Shown: piece by piece, positions 9,228-17,444 of the stretch
Layout of the letters: every line of letters starts with the position of its first letter
Position numbering within the stretch: the stretch's first letter is position 1
Source of the DNA: Acidovorax soli
GTDB lineage: Bacteria > Pseudomonadota > Gammaproteobacteria > Burkholderiales > Burkholderiaceae_C
Reading direction: 5' to 3'
Assembly: GCF_014207955.1 (NCBI RefSeq)
Contig: NZ_JACHLK010000014.1
Coordinates: 1-64,000 of the forward strand
Length of the DNA stretch: 64,000 nt
Made by a program: the position numbers and the translations under genes
Notes under the pieces: model-generated
Seen by the model: the letters and a program-made list of their open reading frames with translations, nothing else
Databases searched by the model: none
What the model was told of the DNA's origin: nothing

Positions 9228-10997
9228 TCAGGTGGGTGGGTGGCTTTGCAGGAAGGCGCGGAGTTTCATGGGCGCGATGGGCTTGGGCAGCAAGGGCAGG
9301 CCGGCGGCGGCGGCGCGGGCCTGCAGCCCGGGTGTCGCTTCGGCGGTGACCAGCAGGGCCGGCACGGCATGGCCGATGGCGTTGCGCAGGGCCGCGACCG
9401 CCATGAGCCCGTCCACGCCGTGCGGCAGGTTCCAGTCCACCACCAGGGCGTCGGGCCGCTGGGGCCCGGGTTCCTGGTGCAGGGCCTCGTGCAGGCTGGC
9501 TGCCGCCGTGACTTCGCAGCCCCAGCCCTGCAGGACCTCGGCGAGGGCGGTGCGCGAGCTGGCGTCGTCCTCCAGCACCAGCACCCGCCGCAGGGCCTGC
9601 GGCTCCCGTGCCGTGTCCTCTGCGCCGGTGGCAGTGAGGGTGCTGCCAGCGGGCTCGGGCACACCGGCCGCCAGCGGCAGGCACAGGGTGAAGCGGCTGC
9701 CCTGGCCGGGATGCGACTGCACGCCCAGGTCCAGGCCCAGCAATGCGCACAGGCGCCTGGCGGTCGCCAGGCCCAGGCCCAGCCCCTGGCTGCGATCGCG
9801 GCCCGGGTGGTCGATCTGGTAGTGCTCGTCAAAGATGCGTGGCAGTTCGGCGGCAGCGATGCCCACGCCCGAATCCTCCACGCTGACTTCGACCACCGCA
9901 CCCTGCGTGCGGGCCTGCAGCCGCACAAAGCCGGCCGGCGTGTAGCGGATGGCATTGGAGACCAGGTTGGACAGCACCCGCGCCAGCAGGGCGCGGTCGC
10001 CCTCCACCCAGGCGCTGCTGGGCTGCGCGCTGAACACCAGGCCCTTGGCCTGGGCCTGCACCGCGAAGGTGCCTGCCATTTCGTCGAGCAGCGCCTGCAG
10101 CGCAAAGCGCGTGGGGCGGGGTGTGATGGAATGGGCATCCAGCCGCGACAGCTCCAGCAGCCCTTCCACCATGGCGCCCATGCTGCTCGCGCACTCCATC
10201 AGGCTGGCCGACAGGTGCTCCACCCGGTCGCACGATGCGGGCTGCTGCAGCGTGTAGGCCAGCAACTGCATGGCGTTGAGCGGCTGGCGCAGGTCATGGC
10301 CCACGGCGGCGAGGAACTGCGCCTTGGAGGCATGGGCGGCCTCGGCCTCCTGGCGCGCCAGCTGCGTGGCCTCGTTCTCGCGCTGCAAGGCGGCGATCAG
10401 CTCCTGCCGTTCGCGCTGCTGGGCTGCGGCCCGGGCGATGGTGCGGGCCTGGGCCCGCCCGGCATGCCAGACATACAGCGCCATCAGCACCGAAGCCAGT
10501 GCCAGCACATAGTGCAGCGGCTGTGCCACGAACAGATCGCGCACGGCCAGCGGGCCGAACACGCCCGCCGCATAGGCCGCCAGCGCGGGCAGGTGGTGGG
10601 CCAGCTGGGCCACGCTGCCCAGCACCACGGCGGCCAGGCCGATGTGCAGGGCCATTTCGGCCACCAGATTGGCCGGCGCCAGCAGCACCCAGCTGCCAAG
10701 GCCCCAGGCCAGGGCCTGCGCCAGCGCGCTGGCCACCACCCCGCGCGCCCAGAAGGCGGGGCGCGTGCCGGGCGCTGTGGCGCGGCGGCGGTAGGCCATG
10801 CCCAGGGCGATGCGCAGGCCGCGCACGGCCGCAAACGCGGCCAGCCACAGCGCGATGGCACTGGCCGGCACCTCGCGCCAGAACAGTACGCTCAGGAAGA
10901 AGGCCTCTACCACCCCCACCAGGGCAGACAGCGGCGCGCCCCGGTAGAGGGTGTCGAGCGCCTGGGTGTCGGGCAGGGTGTCGGGTGCGGCGCCCAC
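9228..10997 (-). CDS. hybrid sensor histidine kinase / response regulator
   Basis: This 589-residue inner-membrane kinase has about six N-terminal transmembrane helices (roughly 20-180, with no recognisable periplasmic sensor domain), a short coiled coil (195-225), the HisKA phospho-acceptor in VGHDLRQPLNAMQ (His near 232), an HATPase domain with NLVSNAIRYTP and GLGLGLAT, and a C-terminal receiver (about 465-585) with the acceptor Asp in VVDWNLPHGVDG. It starts with GTG directly after the TAG stop of the LuxR-type regulator gene, so the regulator-kinase pair is one unit. The signal is unknown. Confidence 0.9.
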   Translation of the reverse strand: MGAAPDTLPDTQALDTLYRGAPLSALVGVVEAFFLSVLFWREVPASAIALWLAAFAAVRGLRIALGMAYRRRATAPGTRPAFWARGVVASALAQALAWGLGSWVLLAPANLVAEMALHIGLAAVVLGSVAQLAHHLPALAAYAAGVFGPLAVRDLFVAQPLHYVLALASVLMALYVWHAGRAQARTIARAAAQQRERQELIAALQRENEATQLARQEAEAAHASKAQFLAAVGHDLRQPLNAMQLLAYTLQQPASCDRVEHLSASLMECASSMGAMVEGLLELSRLDAHSITPRPTRFALQALLDEMAGTFAVQAQAKGLVFSAQPSSAWVEGDRALLARVLSNLVSNAIRYTPAGFVRLQARTQGAVVEVSVEDSGVGIAAAELPRIFDEHYQIDHPGRDRSQGLGLGLATARRLCALLGLDLGVQSHPGQGSRFTLCLPLAAGVPEPAGSTLTATGAEDTAREPQALRRVLVLEDDASSRTALAEVLQGWGCEVTAAASLHEALHQEPGPQRPDALVVDWNLPHGVDGLMAVAALRNAIGHAVPALLVTAEATPGLQARAAAAGLPLLPKPIAPMKLRAFLQSHPPT

Positions 10998-11603
10998 CTA
11001 GAGCAGCCCCCGTTCGCGCGCCACCACCAGCAGGTGGGTGCGGTTGCGCGCCTGCAGCGCGTCCAGCAGCGCCGTGACGTGCAGCTTGACGGTACGCTCG
11101 GCAATGCCCAGCGCCTGGGCGATGCGCTTGTTGGGCTGGCCCTGGGCCACCAGCTGCAGCACCTCCATCTGTCGCGCCGTGGGGCCGGCTGGCAGCCCCT
11201 GGGGCGCTGCCAGGGGCGGTGGGCCGAACACCAGGCCGCCCGCCGCGATGCTGGCCAGTGCGGCGGCCATGGCGTGCACGGGCTGCGACTTGCCCAAAAA
11301 GCCACTGGCACCGGCCTCGCGCGCCGCCGCCTGCAGGGCCGGGTCCTCATCGCCCGAGATCAGCACGCGCGCCACCAGCGGGAACTGCCGGGCGAAGAGC
11401 GCCAGGCCCTGCAGCCCGGTGTGGGCACCCAGGCGCTGGTCGAGCAGCACGATGTCCAGCCCTGGCTGGGCAGCGGCCGCCGCAAGGCCTGCCTCCAGCG
11501 TGGACGCCGTGTCCACGCGGGCGCCTGGCCAGGCATGGGCCAGCGCATGGGCAAAACCGACGCAGAACAGGGGGTGGTCGTCCACCAGCAGCAGTTGGGG
11601 CAT
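10998..11603 (-). CDS. LuxR/NarL-type response regulator
   Basis: This 201-residue two-component regulator has an N-terminal receiver domain (LLLVDDHPLF; phospho-acceptor D55 in LLDQRLGAHTG) and a C-terminal LuxR helix-turn-helix (LTARQMEVL-like start, then NKRIAQALGIAERTVKLHV). ATG 11603 gives the canonical MPQLLLVDDH N-terminus; longer in-frame starts add unrelated residues. It is co-transcribed with the downstream hybrid kinase, with no intervening base. Targets are unknown; the divergent alpha-carbonic anhydrase gene starts 294 bp away and is a candidate. Confidence 0.9.
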   Translation of the reverse strand: MPQLLLVDDHPLFCVGFAHALAHAWPGARVDTASTLEAGLAAAAAQPGLDIVLLDQRLGAHTGLQGLALFARQFPLVARVLISGDEDPALQAAAREAGASGFLGKSQPVHAMAAALASIAAGGLVFGPPPLAAPQGLPAGPTARQMEVLQLVAQGQPNKRIAQALGIAERTVKLHVTALLDALQARNRTHLLVVARERGLL

Positions 11604-11897
11604 GGTGCGGATTGTGTGGCAAGCCCGCGCCGGAACCGCAGGGGGCACTGGCGGGTGTTGCCCTAAGCCTGACATGGAGCAAGGGGCTCTCCAATCTGGA
11701 GTTTTACAACCGGGCGTTGCTGTACAGAATCGCGGCAGCCTGGTGCGGTCTCCAGGCTGGCTGCGCATGCCTCTTTGCGTTGTTTTCCCCCACGTTCCGC
11801 CCGGCTGCCCGTTTCCCCCGAATCACGCTGAAGGTGTGCGCACACTTGCATCGGGCGGCCGCGGTATCTACCAACCACCCTCGTCTTCAATACAAAC

Positions 11898-12656
11898 ATG
11901 ACATACCAGAAATTGATTCGACGCGTGACCTTTGCCTGCCTCGCGCTGTGTGCCACCCTGGCGAATGCCCAGGGCCCGCACGCGCACTGGGAGTACAAGG
12001 GCAAGCACGGTGCCGCCCACTGGGGCGCGCTGGACACGGGCTTTGAAACCTGCGCGCGCGGGAGCACGCAAAGCCCGATCGACATCCGCAAGACCGTGAA
12101 GGAAGCCCTGCCGGCGCTCGACTTCCAGTACGCCGCGGGGGCCCCCACCATCGTCAACAACGGCCACACCGTGCAGGTCAACGTGCCCGCCGGCAGCAAG
12201 CTGGTGGTGGACGGCAAGGCGCTGGAACTGCTGCAGTTCCACTTCCACACCCCCAGCGAAGAGGCCCTGGGCGGCAAACGCGCGGCCATGGTGGCGCATT
12301 TCGTGCACAAGGGCGAGGACGGCGGCCTGGGCGTGGTGGCCGTGCTGCTCCAGCCGGGCAGCAAGAAGAACGAGGCCTGGGAGCCGATCTTCGCGCACCT
12401 GCCACGCGTGGGCGAGCAGGTCACGGTCGACGGCCTGTCGCTGCAACCCGCCGCCCTGCTGCCGGAAAAGCGCGGCTACTACAGCTTCGCTGGCTCGCTG
12501 ACCACGCCCCCTTGCTCGGAAGGCGTGCAGTGGATGGTGCTCAAGGAGCCCGTCAAGCTCAGCGCGCAGCAGATCAAGGCCTTCCGCAAGGTCTACAGCG
12601 CCAATGCGCGGCCGCTGCAGCCGCTCAATGGCCGGGTCATCAAGGAAAGCACCTGA
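11898..12656 (+). CDS. periplasmic alpha-carbonic anhydrase
   Basis: Alpha-carbonic anhydrase interconverts CO2 and bicarbonate. The 252-residue product has a signal peptide (cleavage after ANA, residue 24) and the zinc ligands H115 and H117 in LQFHFHTPSE and H134 in MVAHFVH. SPIDIR and SLTTPPCSEGVQW are further family signatures. It is a single gene, divergent from the LuxR-type regulator and convergent with bioF. Signal peptide and family both place it in the periplasm. A role in hydrating CO2 or in low-CO2 growth is known for bacterial relatives. Confidence 0.94.
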   Translation: MTYQKLIRRVTFACLALCATLANAQGPHAHWEYKGKHGAAHWGALDTGFETCARGSTQSPIDIRKTVKEALPALDFQYAAGAPTIVNNGHTVQVNVPAGSKLVVDGKALELLQFHFHTPSEEALGGKRAAMVAHFVHKGEDGGLGVVAVLLQPGSKKNEAWEPIFAHLPRVGEQVTVDGLSLQPAALLPEKRGYYSFAGSLTTPPCSEGVQWMVLKEPVKLSAQQIKAFRKVYSANARPLQPLNGRVIKEST

Positions 12657-12661
12657 CCCAG

Positions 12662-12698
12662 CCCCATGCAGTGCGGCCTGCGGCTGCGCTGCATGGGG
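12662..12698. terminator. inverted repeat between convergent carbonic anhydrase and bioF genes
   Basis: Perfect 10-bp arms CCCCATGCAG (12662-12671) and CTGCATGGGG (12689-12698) flank a 17-base loop. The repeat exactly fills the gap between the two convergent stop codons. There is no T tract on either side, so it may be a Rho-dependent pause or an mRNA 3'-end stabiliser rather than a classic terminator. Confidence 0.5.
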
Positions 12699-13922
12699 TC
12701 ACGCTGCAGCAGGCACCGGCAGCGCGAGTGCCGCATGCCGGTGCAGCGCCTGCAGCAGCTGATCGACGTCCTCTGCGGTGTGTGCGGCCGACAGTGCAAT
12801 GCGCAGGCGCGCCGTACCCGCGGGCACCGTGGGGGGCCGGATTGCGGGCACCCACAGGCCTTGCTCCCGCAAGCTCTCCATCACTGCGAGCGCAGCCTCG
12901 TTGCTGCCGATCACCAGCGCCTGCACGGCGGTGTCCGACGGCAGCAGCTGCCAGCCCAGTGCTGGTGGCAGGCGGGCCAGCCCGGCGCGCAACTGCGCGA
13001 TGCGCGCTGCCAGGTGCTGGCGCAGATCGTCCGCGGCCTCGATCAATGAGAGGCTGGTGCGCAGGGCGCTGGCCAGCAGCGGCGGCGCTGCGGTGGCGAA
13101 GATGTAGGTGCGTGTTTTCTGCAGCAGCCATTCGACCAGGGCATCGTCGCCCGCCACGAAGGCGCCGGCCACGCCGGCTGCCTTGCCCAGCGTTGCCATG
13201 TAGAGCACGCGCCGCGAGGCGGCGACCCCGGTGAGGCCGGCCTGTGCGAGGCTGCCGCGCCCCTGGGGCCCCAGCACGCCAAAGCCGTGGGCGTCGTCGA
13301 GCAGCAGCAGGGCATCGAAGCGCTCGCACAGCGCCAGCAGCGCCGGGATGTCGATGAGGTCGCCGTCCATGCTGAACACGGCGTCGCTGACCACCAGCTT
13401 GCGCCGCGCGGTGCTGGCTGCCAGGGCGGCTTCCAGCGCCGCCAGGTCGGCATGGGGGTAGCGGTGGATGCTGGCGCGCGACAGGCGGGCGCCGTCGATC
13501 AGGCAGGCATGGTTGAGCGCGTCGGAAAACAGCGCATCGCCGTCGCCCACCAGCGCCGGGATGATGCCGGTGTTGGTGGCATAGCCGGCATAGAAGTACA
13601 GCGCGCGCGGCAGTTGCACGAAGGCGGCCAGTTCCTGCTCCAGCGCTGCATTGGCTGCGCTGTGCCCGCTGACCAGGGGCGAGCCGCCCGAGCCCACGCC
13701 AAAGCTGCGGGTGGCCTCGCGTGCGGCCTCGGCCAAAGCGGGGTGGCCGGCCAGGCCCAGGTAGTCGTTGCTGCAGAAGGCCAGCATGGGCTGCCCGTCC
13801 ACCAGCAGCCGGGCGCCGCCCGCGGGCTGCACCACGCGGCGGCGGCGCAGCAGGTGAGCGCGTTCGATCTCGGCCAGGCGGGCCGGGATCTCATCGAGCC
13901 AGGAGGCGGGCACTGTACTCAT
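12699..13922 (-). CDS. bioF: 8-amino-7-oxononanoate synthase
   Basis: BioF condenses pimeloyl-ACP/CoA with L-alanine to give 8-amino-7-oxononanoate, the first committed biotin-ring step. The 407-residue PLP enzyme has [25 protein letters not shown], the [10 protein letters not shown] aspartate/histidine region and the PLP lysine in [14 protein letters not shown] (near residue 244). The start at 13922 overlaps the bioD stop as ATGA; another ATG two codons upstream is possible. It is the last gene of the panD-bioA-bioD-bioF series. bioB is not in the window. Confidence 0.95.
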   Translation of the reverse strand: MSTVPASWLDEIPARLAEIERAHLLRRRRVVQPAGGARLLVDGQPMLAFCSNDYLGLAGHPALAEAAREATRSFGVGSGGSPLVSGHSAANAALEQELAAFVQLPRALYFYAGYATNTGIIPALVGDGDALFSDALNHACLIDGARLSRASIHRYPHADLAALEAALAASTARRKLVVSDAVFSMDGDLIDIPALLALCERFDALLLLDDAHGFGVLGPQGRGSLAQAGLTGVAASRRVLYMATLGKAAGVAGAFVAGDDALVEWLLQKTRTYIFATAAPPLLASALRTSLSLIEAADDLRQHLAARIAQLRAGLARLPPALGWQLLPSDTAVQALVIGSNEAALAVMESLREQGLWVPAIRPPTVPAGTARLRIALSAAHTAEDVDQLLQALHRHAALALPVPAAA

Positions 13923-14593
13923 CGCCATTGCTCCGGCAGGTCGAAGGCCAGCGTGCGCGCATCGGGCGCGGCCTGGTGCGGCACCTCGGCCAGCAAAGGT
14001 GCCCGCAGCCGGGCGCGCAGGTAGGCGATGTTCTCGTCTGCGGCGAGCATCGCAGGGTCGACGCGGTTGGCGACCCAGCCGGCCAGTGTGAGCCCGCGCG
14101 CGCGCACGGCCTCGGCCGTGAGCAGCGCATGGTTCAGGCAGCCCAGGCGCAGACCCACCACCAGCACCACGGGCAGGGCGAGGGCCTGGGCCAGGTCGGC
14201 GCCCGTCGTGGTGTCCGAAAGCGGCACGTGAAAGCCGCCCGCACCTTCGACCACCACCGCATCGGCCTGACCGGCCAGGGCCTGGTAGCTCTGCACGATG
14301 GCTGCGATGTCGATCTGCACGCCGGCGCGCGCCGCCGCGATGTGCGGCGACAGCGGGTCGGGCAGCAGCACCGGGTTGTCCAGCGCCGCGGGCACGGCCA
14401 GTGTGGACGCGGCGCGCAGCGCGATGGCGTCTTCGCTCGCAACGTCGCCGCCCCAGGGCACCACACCGGCGGCCACGGGCTTCATGCCGACCACGCGGCG
14501 GTGGTGCCGGGCCAGCGCATGCAGCAGGCCGGCGGACACCAGGGTCTTGCCCACGCCGGTGTCGGTTCCGGTCACAAAACAGGCCATGGCCAT
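13919..14593 (-). CDS. bioD: dethiobiotin synthetase
   Basis: BioD closes the ureido ring of dethiobiotin from 7,8-diaminononanoate, CO2 and ATP. The 224-residue protein has the P-loop [12 protein letters not shown] near its N-terminus, the substrate region MKPVAAG, and VVVEGAGG with the Mg-binding Glu. Its ATG shares one base with the bioA stop (TGATG), and its own stop overlaps bioF, so bioA-D-F are tightly coupled. Confidence 0.95.
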   Translation of the reverse strand: MAMACFVTGTDTGVGKTLVSAGLLHALARHHRRVVGMKPVAAGVVPWGGDVASEDAIALRAASTLAVPAALDNPVLLPDPLSPHIAAARAGVQIDIAAIVQSYQALAGQADAVVVEGAGGFHVPLSDTTTGADLAQALALPVVLVVGLRLGCLNHALLTAEAVRARGLTLAGWVANRVDPAMLAADENIAYLRARLRAPLLAEVPHQAAPDARTLAFDLPEQWR

Positions 14594-15936
14594 CAGCAGG
14601 TCTCCTCATTCAGGGTGGCGTTCAGTGCGTCGAGCGCGCCGCTGGCCAGGCAGTTGATGGCCTCGGCGTCGAGCACATAGGGCGGCATGGCGTACAGCGT
14701 GTTGCCGATGGGGCGCAGCACCAGGCCATGGGCCATGGCCTGCTGGTGGTAGCGGCGCGAAAAGTCGGGCAGGGTGGTTTCGATGTCCCAGGCCCAGACC
14801 ATGCCCAGGCGGCGCGCGTGGCGCACGCGCGGGTGCCGGGCCAGGGGCGCGCAGGCAGCGTCGATGCGCTCTGCCAGCGCCCGGTTGGCGTTCAGCGCAT
14901 CGAGCTGGTCGAACAGCTCCAGCGTGGCCAGGGCCGCGCGGCAGGCCAACGGGTTGCCGGTGTACGAGTGCGAATGCAGAAAGCCGCGCGCCACCTCGTC
15001 GGCGTAGAAGGCCTGGTAGACCGTGTCCGTGGTCAGCACCGCCGACAGGGGCAGGGTGCCGCCCGTCAGGCCCTTGGACAGGCAGATGAAGTCGGGCCGG
15101 ATGCCGGCCTGCTGGTGCGCGAACAGGCTGCCCGTGCGGCCAAAGCCCGTGGCGATCTCGTCGACCACCAGGTGCACCTCGTAGCGGTCGCACAGCGCGC
15201 GCGCCAGGCGCAGGTACTCGGGGTCGTGCAGGGCCATGCCGGCCGCGCACTGCACCAGGGGCTCGACGATGAGCGCAGCGGTGTCGGCATGGTGCTCGGC
15301 CAGCCAGGCTTCGAGCGCGGCGGCGCTGCGCCGGGCCACGTCGGCGGGCGTCTCGCCCGGTGCTGCTGCGCGCGCATCGGGGCTGGGCACGGTGGCGGCC
15401 AGGCGCACCAGCGGCGCATAGGCCTCGCGGAACAGCGCGATGTCGGTCACCGCCAACGCGCCCACGGTCTCGCCGTGGTAACCACCGGCCAGGCCCACGA
15501 AGCGGCTCTTGCCCGGGCGGCCGGTGTTGCGCCAGTAGTGGGCACTCATCTTGAGTGCGATCTCGGTGGCGGCCGCGCCATCGCTGCCATAGAAGGCATG
15601 GCCCAGGCCCGTGAGCACAGAGAGGCGCTCCGACAGCTCGACCACTGGCGCATGGGTGAAGCCGGCCAGCATCACATGGTCGAGCCGCTCCATCTGGTCG
15701 GCCAGCGCCGCCTTGATGTGCGGGTGGCTGTGGCCGAACAGGTTGACCCACCAGGAGCTGATGCCATCGAGGTAGCGCCGGCCATCGCTGCCGTAGAGCC
15801 AGGGACCCTGCGCGCGCGCGATGGCCACGGGGGGCTGGGCCTCGTGCCGCTTCATCTGCGTGCAGGGGTGCCAGACATGGGCCAGGCTGCGGGCGACCAG
15901 GTCCCCGCCAGCGGCCACGGGTGTCGCGGTGCCCAT
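14593..15936 (-). CDS. bioA: adenosylmethionine-8-amino-7-oxononanoate aminotransferase
   Basis: BioA transaminates 8-amino-7-oxononanoate to 7,8-diaminononanoate with S-adenosylmethionine as amino donor. The 447-residue class III aminotransferase has [10 protein letters not shown] near the N-terminus, the [13 protein letters not shown] active-site Trp region, [28 protein letters not shown] and the PLP lysine in CLSKGLTGG (near 286). The ATG at 15936 lies 2 bases after the panD stop, which makes co-transcription with panD nearly certain. Confidence 0.95.
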   Translation of the reverse strand: MGTATPVAAGGDLVARSLAHVWHPCTQMKRHEAQPPVAIARAQGPWLYGSDGRRYLDGISSWWVNLFGHSHPHIKAALADQMERLDHVMLAGFTHAPVVELSERLSVLTGLGHAFYGSDGAAATEIALKMSAHYWRNTGRPGKSRFVGLAGGYHGETVGALAVTDIALFREAYAPLVRLAATVPSPDARAAAPGETPADVARRSAAALEAWLAEHHADTAALIVEPLVQCAAGMALHDPEYLRLARALCDRYEVHLVVDEIATGFGRTGSLFAHQQAGIRPDFICLSKGLTGGTLPLSAVLTTDTVYQAFYADEVARGFLHSHSYTGNPLACRAALATLELFDQLDALNANRALAERIDAACAPLARHPRVRHARRLGMVWAWDIETTLPDFSRRYHQQAMAHGLVLRPIGNTLYAMPPYVLDAEAINCLASGALDALNATLNEETC

Positions 15937-15938
15937 GC

Positions 15939-16319
15939 TCACAGCGCCTGGGTGGGCACTGCGTGGCGCAGTTCGGTCTGGCGGTTGTGCGCGTCCACGA
16001 ACACCAGTTGCGGCACGTGGCTGGCCACCTGCTCCTCGTGCACCTGGGCAAAGGCCGCAATGATGACCAGGTCGCCCTGGCTGGCGCGGCGCGCGGCCGA
16101 ACCGTTCACCGAGATCATGCCGCTGCCGCGCTGGCCCTTGATGGCATAGGTGACGAAGCGCTCGCCGTTGTTGATGTTCCAGATGTGGATCTGCTCGTTC
16201 TCGGCGATGTTGGCGGCGTCGAGCAGGTCCTCGTCGATGGCGCACGAACCTTCGTAGTGCAGCTCGCACTGGGTCACGGCCACGCGGTGGATCTTGGATT
16301 TGAGCAGGGTGCGGAACAT
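15939..16319 (-). CDS. panD: aspartate 1-decarboxylase precursor
   Basis: PanD makes beta-alanine from aspartate for pantothenate synthesis. The 126-residue proenzyme self-cleaves between G24 and S25 (YEGSCAID) to form its pyruvoyl cofactor; the K9, Y22 and IKGQRGSG regions are conserved. It is placed directly ahead of bioA with a 2-base gap, so beta-alanine supply is tied to the biotin operon, while its partners panB and panC are in a separate unit near the left end. Confidence 0.96.
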   Translation of the reverse strand: MFRTLLKSKIHRVAVTQCELHYEGSCAIDEDLLDAANIAENEQIHIWNINNGERFVTYAIKGQRGSGMISVNGSAARRASQGDLVIIAAFAQVHEEQVASHVPQLVFVDAHNRQTELRHAVPTQAL

Positions 16320-16362
16320 CGGTCTTCTTCCTCGGGTTGAAGGTAGGTGGGTGTTGGCAGGG

Positions 16363-16378
16363 GCCTGCCGTGGCAGGC
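16363..16378. repeat. short palindrome between queD and panD
   Basis: GCCTGCC and GGCAGGC form a 7-bp inverted repeat with a 2-base centre in the 76-bp gap between queD and panD. No U tract follows in the direction of transcription. It may mark a boundary between the que and pan/bio transcripts, but this is weak. Confidence 0.3.
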
Positions 16379-16395
16379 GGGAGCGGGGGGCTCGC

Positions 16396-16770
16396 TCAGG
16401 GCGGCGTGAAATCGAGCGCGCAGCTGTCGCCCAGGGCCTCGCGCCATACGCGCACGCGGCTCACGCGCGGGCGCAGTTCGGCGGGCAGGGCCTGGGCGAT
16501 GAACAGGCACAGGTTCTCGAGCGTGGGGATGCCCAGCCCGGGCACTTCGTCGAGCATGTGGTGGTCGAGTTGCTCGCGCACCAGGTCCAGCCCGCGGCGC
16601 AGCAGGCCCAGGTCCAGCACCATGCCGGTGGCGGGGTCGCGCGGGCCGCTGAGCGAGACCTCGGCGTGGTAGGTGTGGCCGTGGATGCGGCGGCTGCCTT
16701 CGGCCTCGATCTCGCGGCGCAGGGTGTGGGCCGCATCGAAGAAGAAGCGCTGGGAAATCGTGAACTGCAT
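16396..16770 (-). CDS. queD: 6-carboxy-5,6,7,8-tetrahydropterin synthase family protein
   Basis: QueD converts dihydroneopterin triphosphate to 6-carboxytetrahydropterin in the preQ0/queuosine pathway. The 124-residue protein keeps the zinc ligands H15 (FDAAH) and H30/H32 (IHGH), plus [18 protein letters not shown] and a C-terminal Glu (WRE). The catalytic Cys four residues before HGH in E. coli QueD (CxxxHGH) is replaced by Ser here (S26 in SRRIHGH). The upstream neighbour is queE, with a 23-base gap, which argues for a queuosine role despite the substitution. Confidence 0.88.
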   Translation of the reverse strand: MQFTISQRFFFDAAHTLRREIEAEGSRRIHGHTYHAEVSLSGPRDPATGMVLDLGLLRRGLDLVREQLDHHMLDEVPGLGIPTLENLCLFIAQALPAELRPRVSRVRVWREALGDSCALDFTPP

Positions 16771-16793
16771 GGGGGAACCGGGGGAGGCGGGGG

Positions 16794-17432
16794 CTAGCGG
16801 ATGCCGCTGATCTTGTGGGTCTGCAGGCTCAGCCGCCAGGCGGGCTGCTCCATGCAGGTGGTGATGCACAGGGCGATGTGGGCGGCCTGGTCGGGCCCGT
16901 CCATGGGCTGCAAAAAGCGGTGGGTGAACTGCCCGGTGGCGGCGATGGCCGCCAGTTCCATGCCGGCCTGGGGCCAGACCAGCTTGAGCTCCTGGCCTTG
17001 CTGCTGCACCCAGGGCGCGCCGGCCTTGGGGCTCACGCACAGCCAGTCGATGCCCGGTGGCGCGGCCACCGTGCCATTGGTCTCCACGGCAATGCGGAAC
17101 TGCCGGGCGTGCAGGGCGTCGATCAGCGCGGCATCCACCTGCAGCAGGGGCTCGCCGCCCGTGAGCACCACCAGGCGGTGCGCGGCGTCGTGGGCCGGCC
17201 ACTGGGCGGCAATGCGCTCGGCCAGGGCATCGGCCGTGCCGAACTTGCCGCCCAGCGTGCCGTCGGTGCCCACGAAGTCGGTGTCGCAGAAGCGGCAGAT
17301 GGCGCTGGCGCGGTCGGCCTCGCGGCCGGTCCACAGGTTGCAGCCGGCAAAGCGGCAGAACACGGCGGGCATGCCCGCCTGGCCGCCCTCGCCCTGCAGG
17401 GTGTAGAAGATTTCCTTGACGCTGTAGGTCAT
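16794..17432 (-). CDS. queE: 7-carboxy-7-deazaguanine synthase
   Basis: QueE is a radical-SAM enzyme that ring-contracts 6-carboxytetrahydropterin to 7-carboxy-7-deazaguanine. The 212-residue protein has the modified cluster motif CX14CX2C (first Cys at 31 in FAGCNLW, last two in ICRFCDTDF), as in the structurally studied Burkholderia enzyme, and VVLTGGEPLLQ for SAM binding. YTLQGEGGQAGMPAVF is the usual start. It is followed by queD; queC and queF are not in the window. nadB ends 12 bp upstream, so all three may share a transcript. Confidence 0.94.
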   Translation of the reverse strand: MTYSVKEIFYTLQGEGGQAGMPAVFCRFAGCNLWTGREADRASAICRFCDTDFVGTDGTLGGKFGTADALAERIAAQWPAHDAAHRLVVLTGGEPLLQVDAALIDALHARQFRIAVETNGTVAAPPGIDWLCVSPKAGAPWVQQQGQELKLVWPQAGMELAAIAATGQFTHRFLQPMDGPDQAAHIALCITTCMEQPAWRLSLQTHKISGIR

Positions 17433-17444
17433 GGGCTCAGACCC

